Source: Roridomyces roridus (taxonomy: Eukaryota > Basidiomycota > Agaricomycetes > Agaricales > Mycenaceae). Taken from it: 64,000 nucleotides of DNA. The notes beneath the pieces were generated by a model that did not search any database, was not told where the DNA came from, and saw nothing but the letters and a program-made list of their open reading frames with translations. Shown here one piece after another: positions 1 through 12,439 of the stretch (position 1 is the stretch's first letter; every line of letters begins with the position of its first letter). Made by a program: the position numbers and the translations under genes. Location: the NCBI GenBank assembly GCA_029378245.1, contig JARKIF010000003.1:1612001-1676000 (forward strand), read 5' to 3'.

Positions 1-1
1 T

Positions 2-1034
2 CCTGCAGAAGTAAGAGTCATTCGTCGACTATCTGCTCGAGCCAACGTACTGCCTGTTATTGCCCGGGCCGATTCTCTCACGGACGAGAAGCTGCTGGCT
101 GTGAAAAATGCTGGTTCGTCTGTTTTTCGATACAATAATCTCTCTGGTTTAAACCCTTACGTAGTCAGAACCGGGCTAACGGAAGCTGGGCTTGACTTTG
201 GGGTTTTCAGTCCCCCAAAGAAGACCGCTGATGCCCAGACTCCGAGGCGACAAACCCGTTTTGCTGACGAAAGTCAGAATGGCCACGTTAACGGCAACGG
301 GAATGGGAATGGGCATACAGAGGATTCTGCGGAAGCCGAGGAGGGGGAGGATGAAGATGAAGAACGCCAGTCCCGACCAGTGATCAAGTTGCGCGCACGG
401 CCCAATCGAGGTCTCTCGCGTTCTCGATCTCGCAGGGACCTGTCCATCGCTGCGGACGATGACCGGCGCCCAATTTCCCCAGACGCGGAAAGTCTTGCCA
501 ATGTCCGCTTCTCCGCCCACATTGTCGCCAAGACGGACATCAGTTCGCTCATGCCGTTTGCACTAATTGCGCCTGAAATGGGCAAAAATGCTCGGCGGCG
601 CATGTCCATGGATACCCAACTCAGCACCCCCTCATCGCCGATTCAACAATCAGAGGATGGGCATGCACCTTCGATAGAGGGTACAATTCCGGGGACGCCT
701 ATTGGTAATCGCGGTCTGGCATACCTCCAAAGTCCTCCAGAGGACTTGAAGGGTGTCTTTGTCCGAAAGTTCCGATGGGGGACGGTCGATATCCTCGACC
801 CCAACCATTGTGATTTTGCGGCTCTGCGTACCGCTGTTCTTTCTACTCATCTCAAAGTGCGTTTCCTTCCCTTCGAACTGGATTCCAGCTGATTCCGTCG
901 CCCAGGTTCTGAAAAACCACACGAAAGAAGTCCTTTACGAAAAGTACAGGACGGAGAAGCTTCTCGCCCGTCGAGCCACGGCAAACATTACTGACGACGA
1001 ACGGCAAAGATTGCTGGAAGATCTAGGATTGTGA
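2..1034 (+). CDS. Septin, C-terminal part (5' end outside window)
   Basis: GTP-binding septin, a filament-forming cytoskeletal GTPase of the cortex and septum. The gene enters from the left edge. Exons read are 2-856 and 906-1034, with one 49-nt intron. The first residues carry the septin G4 motif (VLPVIARADSLT), and the last exons carry the septin unique element (WGTVDILDPNHCDFAALR) followed by the conserved YEKYRTEKL segment. Between them is an insertion of more than 100 residues that is absent from core septins. It is rich in acidic, Arg/Ser and Asn-Gly repeats (about residues 45-215 of the visible part). There is no long C-terminal coiled coil. This fits the large non-core septins of filamentous fungi rather than CDC3/10/11/12 orthologs. 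The subfamily assignment is an inference. Confidence 0.87.
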
Positions 1035-1136
1035 TTCTTGCTCTGTACAATTATGCTTGTTTTTGCTTTGTTCGCTGGATGGATGGATGGATTTCACGTA
1101 GGATACCTTTGCACATACTTTTATTACATTTATTTA

Positions 1137-2238
1137 CTACAAAGGAACAGTCTTGAGTTTCTCAATCTCCTCATCGGAAAGCCCGGACAGTCGGTTCAGA
1201 AGGTAGTCCACCTGAAGCGGGGTTCAAGAAAGAAAGGAGAAGAGAAGTAAGTACTCACCTCGACTTCCTTGGTTAACGGGATGATAAAGCTCTCGTACAA
1301 GTCCACGACACCGTCGACGTCGATTTTGCCCGTATTCCCGTTGGCTTCTCTCTTGACTTCACCATCAGGAGCAAAATCTTGGGCGTATGTGGCGGCTTTC
1401 TTCTGAAGACGGAGGAGAAGCTTTCGCTCCACCTCCGGTTTGGTGATCAAGTCCTCGAGAGGAGTGCGATTGCGATTCAGAATATGAGGGATAAAGGCAG
1501 CGGGATTTTCCTGGAACTTGGACTCAGAAACGAATTTCCCTAAGATGGGGTCAGCTTGAGGGGGTATTCTGAACCAGACTGACCATAATGCACGCGTTTG
1601 CTAATGGCCTGCAGCACTTCCACGTCGATCGTAGCGGCACTCCCGTAATTACCGTCGTCCTCGTACTCTTCGTCTCCGGTGATCCCGTTAGCGCGTTTGG
1701 ACGTGGCAAGTGCGATGGTAGCTCTGCGCGTTATGCGAGGAACGATTGTTCGCGTGTAGAAGGAGAGGATGGATGCATTTGCGTTGACAGAGTTGGGGTA
1801 CAGAATTTCCGGGTACTCGAGGGGCGGTAGTACGGGCTTTGGGAGGTCGGCGGTGAAGGGGTATTCATCCGGACTGGACAATTATAAGCAAGGATGCACG
1901 GCCCAATTGGCTTGAGACGCACCTCGTGTACCGTCTCGCTTTCGCTGTGTAGGGGTTCAGAGTTAAAGCCGCTGTTAGAACAGAGGCGACTTGCCGTGGA
2001 ACGTCTCTGTTTCCTTCAAAAACCAGTCAAGCCAACTGCCCTGGAAACCCGTCGCCGTAAGCTCTGGGAAAGCACCACGTTGATATATCCTTGGGTTTTG
2101 TGCAAACTGAGCGCGCTCGATGAGGGAGAAGATAATGGTGTCCTCGAGTCGTACGAGGACGCCCCGGATTCTCTCCAAGGAGAGGGCATCTACGACCATG
2201 AAATTCTGGTGCATCTTGACTGGGATGGGCTCAGGCAT
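1137..2238 (-). CDS. ARO7: Chorismate mutase (AroQ class)
   Basis: Converts chorismate to prephenate, the branch point of Phe/Tyr synthesis, in the cytosol. Five exons: 2238-1995, 1944-1923, 1873-1584, 1539-1259, 1211-1137, giving 303 residues (yeast Aro7 is 256). Seen motifs are [20 protein letters not shown] (start of the catalytic helix), [32 protein letters not shown], and the C-terminal [19 protein letters not shown]. Intron 1 starts GCAAGT, not GT. It is needed to join the conserved ETFH-AKARRYTSPDE segment, and it isolates a 22-nt exon. The ATG at 2238 is the first possible start. Starts 8 or 13 codons later are equally plausible because the family-conserved region begins at the [10 protein letters not shown] stretch. 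The family is dimeric and is regulated by Tyr/Trp; no regulatory site was read here. Confidence 0.93.
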
Positions 2239-2452
2239 TGGAGGTCAAGAGCGAGGGGCGACTCAACTTGATTAGGAGGATCAGTGGATGTAACGCAGGA
2301 GCCCGCGGTGACGTTATAAACATCCAGATTCTTGTTCTTGCTTTCCCACCTTCAGGTCCGACTCTGTTCTATATGCCGCGCGATGTTCGGGAAAGATAAC
2401 TGGGGTCGATTTCTTGCCTTGTTCTCGGGTGCACTTGCCTCTGGGATCAATT

Positions 2453-2503
2453 TCTAGTGACTCTTCCTGAGTCTTCCTGGGCGTTCTCTAGTGACTCTTC
2501 CTG
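2453..2503 (+). repeat. 17-bp direct repeat in the THI4 promoter
   Basis: TCTAGTGACTCTTCCTG occurs at 2453-2469 and again at 2487-2503, 34 bp apart. It lies 95-145 bp upstream of the TATA-like element of the thiazole synthase gene. It could be a duplicated activator site or a simple local duplication. Function is not known. Confidence 0.6.
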
Positions 2504-2597
2504 GGCGTCATTGGGCTCTGGTTGTTCTCACCATGGCACACGGCAGAACCTCTGGGTCTCCTCTCGCCGACTCCCGGCAGGGGTCAGTGTGAACAGG

Positions 2598-2605
2598 TAT
2601 ATAAA
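2598..2605 (+). promoter_or_regulatory. TATA box of THI4
   Basis: TATATAAA sits 34 bp before the chosen THI4 start codon, a usual place for a core promoter in a strongly expressed fungal gene. The start site implied would leave a very short leader. Confidence 0.55.
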
Positions 2606-2638
2606 GTCCTCTGTGAAGCTTCTCTCAATCGACGCACC

Positions 2639-3916
<1,278 letters not shown>

Positions 3917-4034
3917 GCGGTCGGGTCGGTATTCTCTACCAGTTCAAACTACAAGTTCAAACACGATACATACATACACACGCACGAAATAAATGAATTT
4001 GCGCAATCCCAGGAAGATATAATACTTGGAACGA

Positions 4035-5116
4035 TTACATTACAATACAGTCCTTGCCTTGTCCGTGCCGAGCGTGCTCAGCGTCCTCTGCAGCGAGTAT
4101 CAGCTTTTCCTCCTCGCTCAAGAGACCCTTCTTGGCACGCTCATGCATCGCCTTTCTTCGGCTCTCGCGCTCGGCTTTGGCGCGGCTACAAGTATGGGAA
4201 TTAAGGTAAAAAGTATGGAGTAAAGGATACTATTGTGATAGCGATACAAGGTTGTGTTCGTTCAAGCGAACGCGAATATGGGTGGCGGTACAAATGAGGA
4301 GATTATGGGGTCCGGTTTAGATTTGAGTTGGTCATCATCGAGGGCGGCGGGAAGAGAGTCATTAGTGGAAGAGCATGGGGAACTGTCGCGTCATGATTTG
4401 GTTATTGAGAGCAGAAGAAAAGAGAGGAAACGTACCGGTCTGTTTTTGAAAACAGGTTGGGTGTTTGGATCGCTGGCTTCGGTGCCTGAGAAGCTCGAGA
4501 TGCACCGGCCTGCGCGGATGATGCCATGGTCTTGATGGCACCCACGGTCGCGGCCCCAGCAGCTGATGCTTTGGGCTTCAAGTCGAGCAAACGGCTGGCG
4601 GCAGTGGGACCAGTGGTCTTGCCGGGTTGTGCAGCTGGGGCGGTGCAGGTATGGTCGGCGGGGAAGCGGTGGGCTGGGCAAAACTGCTGGCTACATTTCT
4701 AGAAGCGTAGATCTTCAGCAAGTCTGTGAGCATACCAGACAGACACTTACGTTACAACGGATTGGGGAGAACAGAGTCTTTCCGCATCGAGCTTTGGCGC
4801 AGACCGGATTGCTCCTTGCTTTGGGTTTCCCAGTCATCGCAGTGCAGTTATTGAAGTGGGACTCCATGGCGAGGTTGGGATCCTGGCCAGGCATAAAAGG
4901 CACCGGGACACTGCAGAGGGGGCAATTGGGTGCAATCCGGTCGAATTTGGACGGGTCGTATTTGGGACACTCGTGCGCCACTGGCATGAAGTGGTCCCTG
5001 CAGAAGGACTCCTGGCAGCCCTGACATTTGATTGGGAGAAAGTCGACTAGCAGGCAGGAGGAATGGGAGCATTGTGTGCCGACGGAGAGCATATGATCTT
5101 GGCGGGGTGCAGCCAT
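4035..5116 (-). CDS. AN1-type zinc finger protein (ZFAND2-like)
   Basis: Three exons, 5116-4751, 4698-4436 and 4185-4035, give 259 residues. Two AN1 fingers are visible. The first (about residues 10-55) contains CSHSSCLLVDFLPIKCQGC and CRDHF. The second (about 105-140) reads CAKARCGKTLFSPIRCNKC then FCPAHRFPADHTC. The acceptor at 4699 was chosen because it restores the C-x2-C-x4-C-x2-H zinc spacing. The linker is Ala/Ser-rich, and the C-terminus is a charged helix (RAKAERESRRKAMHERAKKG). ZFAND2 and yeast Cuz1 relatives bind the proteasome or Cdc48 and ubiquitin-linked substrates during stress; that role is carried over from the family. The last intron is long for this locus (250 nt). The gene is divergent from the secreted nuclease-like gene, with 334 bp between start codons. 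Confidence 0.88.
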
Positions 5117-5450
5117 TAGGAAGGAATGAGAGAGAGAGACGCCCGGACAGCGTTATATAGCAGAGGCTTACGCGTCCTCTTGGACACGCAAGCGCGGAGA
5201 GAAGAGACTGGAAAGATCAAATTTCAATCAAAGCTGACATGCGCTGACACACCCCCTGTCCCTTAGCCAAGCCACTCCCTCTGAGGGTTCCCTTTCCCGC
5301 GATGCTACTACGCCATGCCTCTGAACGTCCTGGGATCACAGATGGCAATGTTTGGCAGAACGCCCTTGGTTCCTTCCCCCTGAGGATCGCGATGTACCAC
5401 GACATGGCTATATATTCTGTGAACGTGCTAGGCCTTGACGTGGTAGTACC

Positions 5451-7681
5451 ATGAAGCGCCTCATCTTCTCTTTGCTCGCCTCTTCGATAACCCTCGTATC
5501 GTCGACATTGGTGACGGACATCAACGGATTTGCCTACAAGTCGCCGCTCGTGGGCAAGACAGTCAATTTGACCGATGCGTTGGTCACCGCCAAGGTACAC
5601 GGAAAACCGGGTTGAAATAATCAAGTGCAACTCTTGTCCAGGGATCTGAGGGCTTCTATATCGCCGGGGCAGCCGCAAATGACACTCGTGTATCGAGCGG
5701 CCTGCTGGTTTTCACCACAAGTGCCACGGTTTTGTCCAAGGTCGCTGTTGGGGACATCATCACTCTGACGGGCTTGGTGGCCGAATTTCGGCCGTCCGCA
5801 GACCCCGATTTTCTTACTTTGACCGAACTGGAGAGCCCCACCAATATCGTTGTGGTTTCTACGAACAATCCGGTCACTCCCATCGTTTTGGGCAGAGATA
5901 GATCGCCTCCGACAGAGAACTTCTCAGCCCTGGACGTTGGTCCCGATGGCTTCCTCTCAGTTCCCAACAACCAGAGCCAAATCGATACAGTCAATGCAAC
6001 TTTACTCCCCGAGTCTTTTGGAATGGACTTTTGGGAGAGCTTGAATGGACAATTGGTCACCGTCCTTCGGCCTGTTGCCATCAATTTCCCCAATAGTTTT
6101 GGTGAAATATGGGCGGCAAGTCTGTGTGGTTCAGTATTCTATGTCAAGTTTAACGTCCACACAGATCGGCGACTGGCCAGTGACTGGGCAGAATTCGCGC
6201 GGCGGCCTCACCATCATACTCGGTGAGCGCCTTCACTTATATCTGGCTGGTGTCTAAATCGTTTCAGGCCCTGACGGTATTCCCGATGGTCAACCGGAGA
6301 CGGTGATCATTGGAGAGCCTCTGGACGGCACTGACAATCCCGAAGTTGCCATTGGCATGGTCTTGTCCGACATCACTGGAGTAGTCACATATCAGTTCGG
6401 ATTCTACTACATACTTCCTCTTACTGCGCCGGCCATCGTGTCCAGCCCCAGCTTTGATATTGCACCGACTTCTTTGGTTTCTGCTCCAGGGGTAAGATTT
6501 TTCGGTTTGAAATCTAAAAATCGAGCGTGACATTTTTGCAGGATTTGTGCAACATTACCGTCGGGAGTTATAATGTAACACCCTTGTACTTTTAGTGAGC
6601 ATGACTGAAGTTTGATAAAGGTAGACAACATGTCTCCTCAAGGAACTCACATAGACGATATAGCCAACCACATCGCCACTGTCCTCCGTTCGCCGGACAT
6701 CGTTTTCATCCAAGAGGTCCAAGATAACGACGGGCCAACCGATGATGGGGTGGTCAGCGCCAGCCTCACATTGTCGACTCTCATTGCTGCCATCAAAGCA
6801 GCGGGGGGACAAGCGTATGAATCCGTGAATATTGACCCCGTCGACAAGGCGGATGGCGGACAGCCCGGGGGCAATATCCGCCAGGTGTATTTGTGAGTCG
6901 ACGTTGCAGACTGAGTCCTTAACTCTGAGATCTTTCTGCAGGTACCAACCGGAGCGGCTCAGTTTGGTCAATGGCACCGCAGGAACGGCTCTGGAAGCAG
7001 TCGAGGTCATCGGTACAGACGGGAGCCCGGCGTTGAGGTAGATGAACTTTTATGTGATCTTACAGGCGCGTTCATATTTTTTCAAGCCTCAATCCAGGTC
7101 GCATAGACCCAACCAATGCGGCTTGGCAAGATTCTCGCAAACCTCTTGTGGCCCAATGGACAACTCTGTCGGGAGATACTCTTTTCACCATCAATTTGCA
7201 TCTCACTGCCAAGGACGGGAGCACCACCATCCAGGTTTGTCCGGTTTCTTTTGTGATGACGAGTATACTCACTTGGAACATTCAGGGCAATGCACGCCCT
7301 CCTGTTAATCTTGGCGTCGCACAACGCACAAGCCAGGTGGGAGCCGTCGCAGCGTTCGCCTCGGAGATATTCGCCAAGGATGCTGACGCCAACATCGTCG
7401 CTGCCGGCGACTGGAATGAGTTCCTCCAGGCGCGTTCGGTCTTTGCGTCCCTGACGCCTCTTCTCTCCGATCTCGATGCCGTGGCTGGGATATCGCCCGT
7501 GGAGTCTTACACCTACGTGTTTGATAATACTGCCGAAGAGCTGGATCACGTGTTTTTGTCACCGGCCATGGCGGCCCGCGGTGCCGAGGCGGAGCACATC
7601 CATGTTAATAACTGGGCTCCTTCGTTCGCAGCTCGTGTGTCTGACCATGACCCTACGGTTGCTCGAGTTCGGGTTTGCTGA
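5451..7681 (+). CDS. Secreted endonuclease/exonuclease/phosphatase family protein
   Basis: Nine exons (5451-5594, 5642-6115, 6165-6222, 6268-6491, 6542-6574, 6621-6892, 6942-7037, 7087-7234, 7286-7681) give 614 residues. An N-terminal signal peptide (MKRLIFSLLASSITLVSS) predicts secretion. The first half resembles the OB-like N-domain of bacterial extracellular ExeM/NucH-type nucleases (GDWPVTGQNSRGGLTI). The second half is an EEP domain: SYNVDNMSP, IVFIQEVQDNDG (metal-binding Glu), FTINLHLTAKDG, VAAGDWNEF and the closing RVSDHDPTVA (catalytic Asp-His). Family members are DNases or phosphodiesterases; the substrate here is not known. Intron 2 has a GC donor (GCAAGT), required to keep the GDWPVTG frame. 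A TATATA element lies about 40 bp before the ATG. Confidence 0.87.
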
Positions 7682-8006
7682 TATGTGTAATTGTAAAACT
7701 TGTGAATGTGTATTCAGAAAAACGGATTCGTATGATATAGCGGTCATTACATCGCCAATGCTATCGAGACCCGGCATTTGAGTGGGGAATTTGTAAATTT
7801 GTAAAGCCAGAGACTCTGGCCCAGAGTCCGCTGGTATATTGTGGTGAAGACCGGGCCGATGCTGACCAGATTCCTGATGCGATATTATCTTATCTCTCTT
7901 GCTCTTAACCACCTCGTGTTCTCAAGGAGCAGTACTACTCGAAGATGGTTCAGTCGTTTGTGTGCTCTGTGGAGGAGCGGTACATATCCTGTCGTGCGTC
8001 GACTGG

Positions 8007-8085
8007 TTTCCCCCTTCGGGGTGAGTTATCGGTTCGATCCACGCTGGTGCCAGTGCCTAGTCTGTATTTCCCCTCGTCGGGTGAG
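8007..8085 (+). repeat. Paired 19-nt hairpin repeat (A1 8007-8025, A2 8067-8085)
   Basis: Two 19-nt copies begin TTTCCCC and end GGGTGAG, 60 nt apart, each able to fold a C-rich/G-rich stem with a 3-4 nt loop. They lie in the gene-free stretch 7682-8350. Origin and function are unknown. Confidence 0.5.
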
Positions 8086-8128
8086 GGTGTGTTATGGGGC
8101 TAGCCAGGTAGTAGGAACCACCGGAGTA

Positions 8129-8234
8129 TGCGGACGGCTGCCACGAGAGTGGAACAGTGACCAGTTGCCTCCACTGGCTGATGCGGACGGCTACCACAAA
8201 GGTGGATTCTGGAATAGCGACAGTTGCCTTCCTT
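8129..8234 (+). repeat. Two imperfect 53-nt tandem units with hairpins
   Basis: Units 8129-8181 and 8182-8234 both start TGCGGACGGCT, continue with a CCAC-loop-GTGG stem (loops GAGA and AAAG) and end CAGTTGCC. The stem is kept although the loop differs, which hints that structure rather than sequence is conserved. The rest of 7682-8350 holds no recognised gene; its 166-codon plus-strand ORF matches no family known to me. Confidence 0.5.
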
Positions 8235-8287
8235 TTGCTTCAATTACTGAAATGAACCTCACACACTTTAGCTTGACTCAGTGGTTA

Positions 8288-8311
8288 TTCTTGTCGACTG
8301 TCGAGGGCGAA
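8288..8311 (+). pseudogene. 24-bp relic identical to EAF7 exon 1
   Basis: This segment is identical to 12473-12496 inside EAF7, where it encodes FLSTVEGE, and is in the same orientation. It lies 40 bp beyond the stop codon of the RSE1-like gene, on the side opposite EAF7. It is best read as the remains of a second EAF7 copy, so the RSE1-like gene is bracketed by EAF7 sequence. Confidence 0.6.
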
Positions 8312-8350
8312 CGTACATTCACCGTCTGGAAATACATTTGAAATTTGTAC

Positions 8351-11300
8351 CTAGAACCCACTCGCCATCACACGGATCTGCTCCAATTTCTTCGCGACCT
8401 CCCCAACACTGCGATCCAACTCCGCAGCAACGACTCTCTGCCAGTCATTCGATAGTTGTTGGAATGACTCGCACAGATCTCCGTCGACAACTCCCTTCAC
8501 CGGCACATAATATCCCCGCCAGCTGAGATGATTGCGACCAACCAAACTCCCTTGCTCGGAACAAATCCGTTGCTCCAAAGCCACAAGGAAATCGATATCG
8601 TCTGTGGAGACGAGTGGGACAAACATCCCAATCGTTCCGTGTAGTCCAGTGTAAATGATGACTTCACGAGCACCTGTAACAAGAGAGGCCTTTTGGATCG
8701 AAGTGGGAAGGTCCCCCAGATAGAAATGAGCAAGTGTACTAGTCTTGTGAGGTGCTCCGTTGAGTAAAGGTTTCTCTCGTAGAATGCCATCACCGGTAGG
8801 ATCCGAGTCCACCGCTGCCGACACATCGGGACTGAGACGGTTTACAAAGACATTCCCGAAACGGTCTCCAGCGATGGCTGTGTTGTAGTCCAACATGGTA
8901 GAGCAAGTAGTCCATCTAGACTGAGTGTCGTCTGCAACAAGGAGGAGCCGGTTTTCGTGTTCCTTGAAGGCGATGAAGTTCAAGGAATGCTGCATGTCTC
9001 CGACCACAATGCGAGATCCTTGAGTATGAAGCGTCATTATAGTGCTTGCGAAGGACTATAAGTAAACGTCAATACCTGAATATTCGATTTATAGCAAAAC
9101 CCACCTTGTTCTCGGCCTTAAGAAGCAGCTTTTGCTTTCCGATGTCATATAGTCTCAAAGCTCGACCGACACCAGCAACTAGTCGACCTTGAAATGCTCC
9201 GAGAGCCAGGGGTATATCATCAACTGCAGTCTACGGGGCGAATCAGTGTTCGTATCACCCACCAGTGATGACTCGGCACACCTTGTGATGCAGCTCGATT
9301 TCTCCGTTTTCTTTGAATAAATAGGTTCGCAGAAAACCAGAGGTGTAAGAGCGCGGGTTAAGGATCACGTCGGTCGCAGTTCCAACAACAAGTATCAGTT
9401 GGCCCTCGCGTGCAGAGAAGGGAACAATTGCGATCGAGAAAGCGGCCTCGTTGGAATCCAAGGGAACACACGCAACAGTCTCGCGCTGAAGAGATGTTAG
9501 GCCTCAACAGCATCATCGACACGAAAAATACCTTGATAGGGTCAAGAATGTGAACGGAGGAGACCCATGACCCAGGGAAGGAATCGGTGGCTGCGCGATT
9601 GGTGTCTCCTTCAACGATGTAGAAATAGCCGTTGTTGGGATGGCGAACCATCTGGCGGGGTGTATGGCACAAGGAGGTGGACGTTTGATCAAGTTTATCG
9701 TCCAACTTGGGGGTACGGAAGATTCTGAGAAAGATAAGTAATCGAGAAGTGACCTTGAATCGCATCCAATACCGTAGAATGCTTCCAGTGGTTCCGATGA
9801 ATCCATCCGGACAGAGATCGTGCGTGAAGCTACACCCATGATCGATGTTTTCATGCAAGAGTGGCGTCATCCGACTGTTCCCTATGTGGGCTATCCACGA
9901 TCGGGAGGAGAGAGCGATAATACCGCTCATTCCTTGAATCCGGATTCGCGAAAGCCTGACAGGACGAGTCCCGAGAAATCTACCAAAACATCAGATTATC
10001 GTCGGTAATCAAATTGAGTTGTTACCGTGAGCTCGTATCGACGAATTGTCCTGTGCTGGTGTCCAGAACTGTTTGCAGCAAGACACCATTCTGAAGACCG
10101 ATATAGACCAAGTGATTGATCATACAGATTGATGCTGGTGGAGATGCGAGAGCTTGAAGACTCAAGCTTTCGAGTGTATTCTCGGGATCTAGCGAGAAAA
10201 TTCGGACTGTCTGGTCCTGACAACCCACGCTCTACGACTCATTAGCTTACAAACAATCCTTCAAATTTCCTTGTACTCACTAGATACGAATACCTCTGCC
10301 GCCCATCCTCCACAGCCCCAAGACCAAGTGCCAGAACTGCGCTTCCCATGGCTTTGCGTTCTTGATACTCGTTGAGCTGACCATCCAAATCGAGTTCGAA
10401 ATACACAATCTCTGCGGAACTGAGAGCAACAACAATTTGTCGCTGATTCGCCACTGCAGAGGTGATAGTCAGCCCAGAAGGAGGTGTCCATTCTTGGACT
10501 TTTCCGCCAAAGAGAATGTGACGAACTCCAGAGGGGTGTACTTGAACAAGCGAGTCGGATCCGAGTTGCTGAATAGCCAGAGATGGCGCTGATAAAAGGA
10601 AACCAGCATCCTGCACCTCCACCAGGGCTTCGCCGATGGAAAATACCAAAGTGCCGTTTCCGAAGGAAAGGACGATGTACACGTCTTTGGGATCTGTGGC
10701 ACAATTGAGACGAGTCGGCCAGGTGAAATAAAAGTCTCACCATTTTCCGCCCGTTTTATGGCCCAAACACCGTTAGGGGTAGACTGAACATCGCAGCTGA
10801 CAACTTCTTCCACGCGAACGCCATGGCGAAGAGTGCGGAAACTACTCCGAGAACCGCGCCCGCATGCCGCAAATATCTGGGGTGATTCCGTGCCCGAGAC
10901 TTGAGCATCAATAATAGGATTGAACGAGATAATCTCGTCGGCCAACACCAGATTTTGGAGCGGCCGCGGGTGGAAGTACACATGGGGAAGAGGCGACATG
11001 CCGAATTCTGGGTAAGACGACGAGGAATACTGGATTTCATTGTCATCATCTCCCAGCGTTTGGAATTGGTACAGACATCTGAAAGGCATTGAGCACCGGT
11101 CGGAGGATACAGCAAGGTCTACTCACTGATTTCCAAACTCAGATGCAACGAAAAGAAACCCGGATTTCAAGATACACAGGCTGCGAGCCACAGGAACAGT
11201 ATCGAAATATTTGATGCTCATCGAATGCACTTGTTCATCGAAGAGGTCGAGGGTGACCTTGTACAAGTCGCCGACCTCACTTTGCAGCAAGAAAAAGAAG

Positions 11301-12340
11301 GCGCCCTGTCTCTGTTAATACCGAAGTGCAGATACCACGCGATGGTCGCACACCTTCATCTTGTGCATAACAGCAGTAACGATAAGAAGACCTTGACGTT
11401 CACTAACTCCATGCCTCCTGGGGATAGGAACACGGTGTGGAATGGCGCCTATCTTGTGGTAGATGACATGATTTTCACAACAGACGAGAACACTGGATGG
11501 TCCCTCCACGACACCTGCCGACGTATGACCCCCAGGGACTTGTACTAGTAAATTCGCCCTCGAATCGGTCGGCTCGCTCCACTTTCGTACAACATGGTTC
11601 AATCCGAGATCAAGCTCGTAGTAAGTTAGCATCTGCTCAGCGGATTTAGTTGGTTGATGCAACATGGAGATGATACAACACACTTTCTGTGCAGCCTCAG
11701 CAGTCGGATCCTGATCGCTCTCAGCGTAGTCCACTTCGAGAGCCGCAAACATGGGATTCTCGAACCCTACATCGACGCCGACGATATGGTGTATGATGCA
11801 GGCTGTCCGGTGAGCCTCCAGCGGCGACGAAATGGTCAAATTTGACGCGGCATCTCGATTGAGGATATAGACGAGTTTGGATTTTTCCTGAGCAGCGATC
11901 ATGACGCTGCGACCCCTGGGATCGGTAGCGAGAAAAGCGCCAGGCACGGTGCGCCGAACTCCGGTTTTCCCGTACGTCTCTTGATGGACTTTGGTGAACT
12001 TGTTGGAGCTCTCTGAGAACTCTAAGATGACGATACGCCCCGAGTCAGAGCCAACGATGATATAGTCTGGAGGACCAGTTCAATAGTGAAAGAATAGAAG
12101 TTGTGGAGACGCGCCTTTGTTGCTTCCAACGAGCTTGAAAGGCTCAAGGCATCTTATAGACCCAAAAACATCTGCTGTAACGACGCTGGATAATTTGCCG
12201 CTTTGAGCGTCGACGCGGAAAAGTTCCAGTGAAGCATTGTGCGCAACGATGATTTCTTGCTGCCGTAGGCCAGAAAAGTTGCCTACTATTGCTTGGATAG
12301 CGGCAGTAGGTCGCTGGAGCGTGAGATGGTAGAGGTGCAT
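8351..12340 (-). CDS. RSE1: Splicing factor SF3b subunit 3 (RSE1/SF3B3), diverged
   Basis: Beta-propeller scaffold of U2 snRNP SF3b, needed for branch-site recognition. Twelve exons: 12340-12115, 12066-11684, 11632-11354, 11311-11127, 11078-10741, 10684-10281, 10231-10026, 9979-9773, 9724-9532, 9485-9282, 9230-9105, 9055-8351; 1151 residues (human SF3B3 has 1217). Seen are [11 protein letters not shown] at the start, [77 protein letters not shown] and the end [14 protein letters not shown]. It is shorter than usual in two loops (around the IGLQNGVLL strand and after YFYIVEGD), and many normally fixed residues are changed. Intron 1 has donor GCGCGT. It is divergent from EAF7, with 99 bp between start codons. 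It may be a second, fast-evolving copy rather than the main ortholog. Confidence 0.9.
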
Positions 12341-12439
12341 TGCAACTTGCAGCTGGACCCACAAGTTGCTACATGGTGGGATTGAAGACCGGGCCGGAGC
12401 CAGTGATGGCACACACATCTGCATCCAACCTCGACCTCG

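Noticed and set aside
8000..8060. Possible tRNA (GGTTCGATCC box B-like)
   Set aside because: No box A at the right distance and no acceptor stem.
7841..8341. 166-codon plus-strand ORF
   Set aside because: No family match, cysteine/tryptophan-rich composition, covers the repeat pairs and ends in the EAF7 relic; likely chance.
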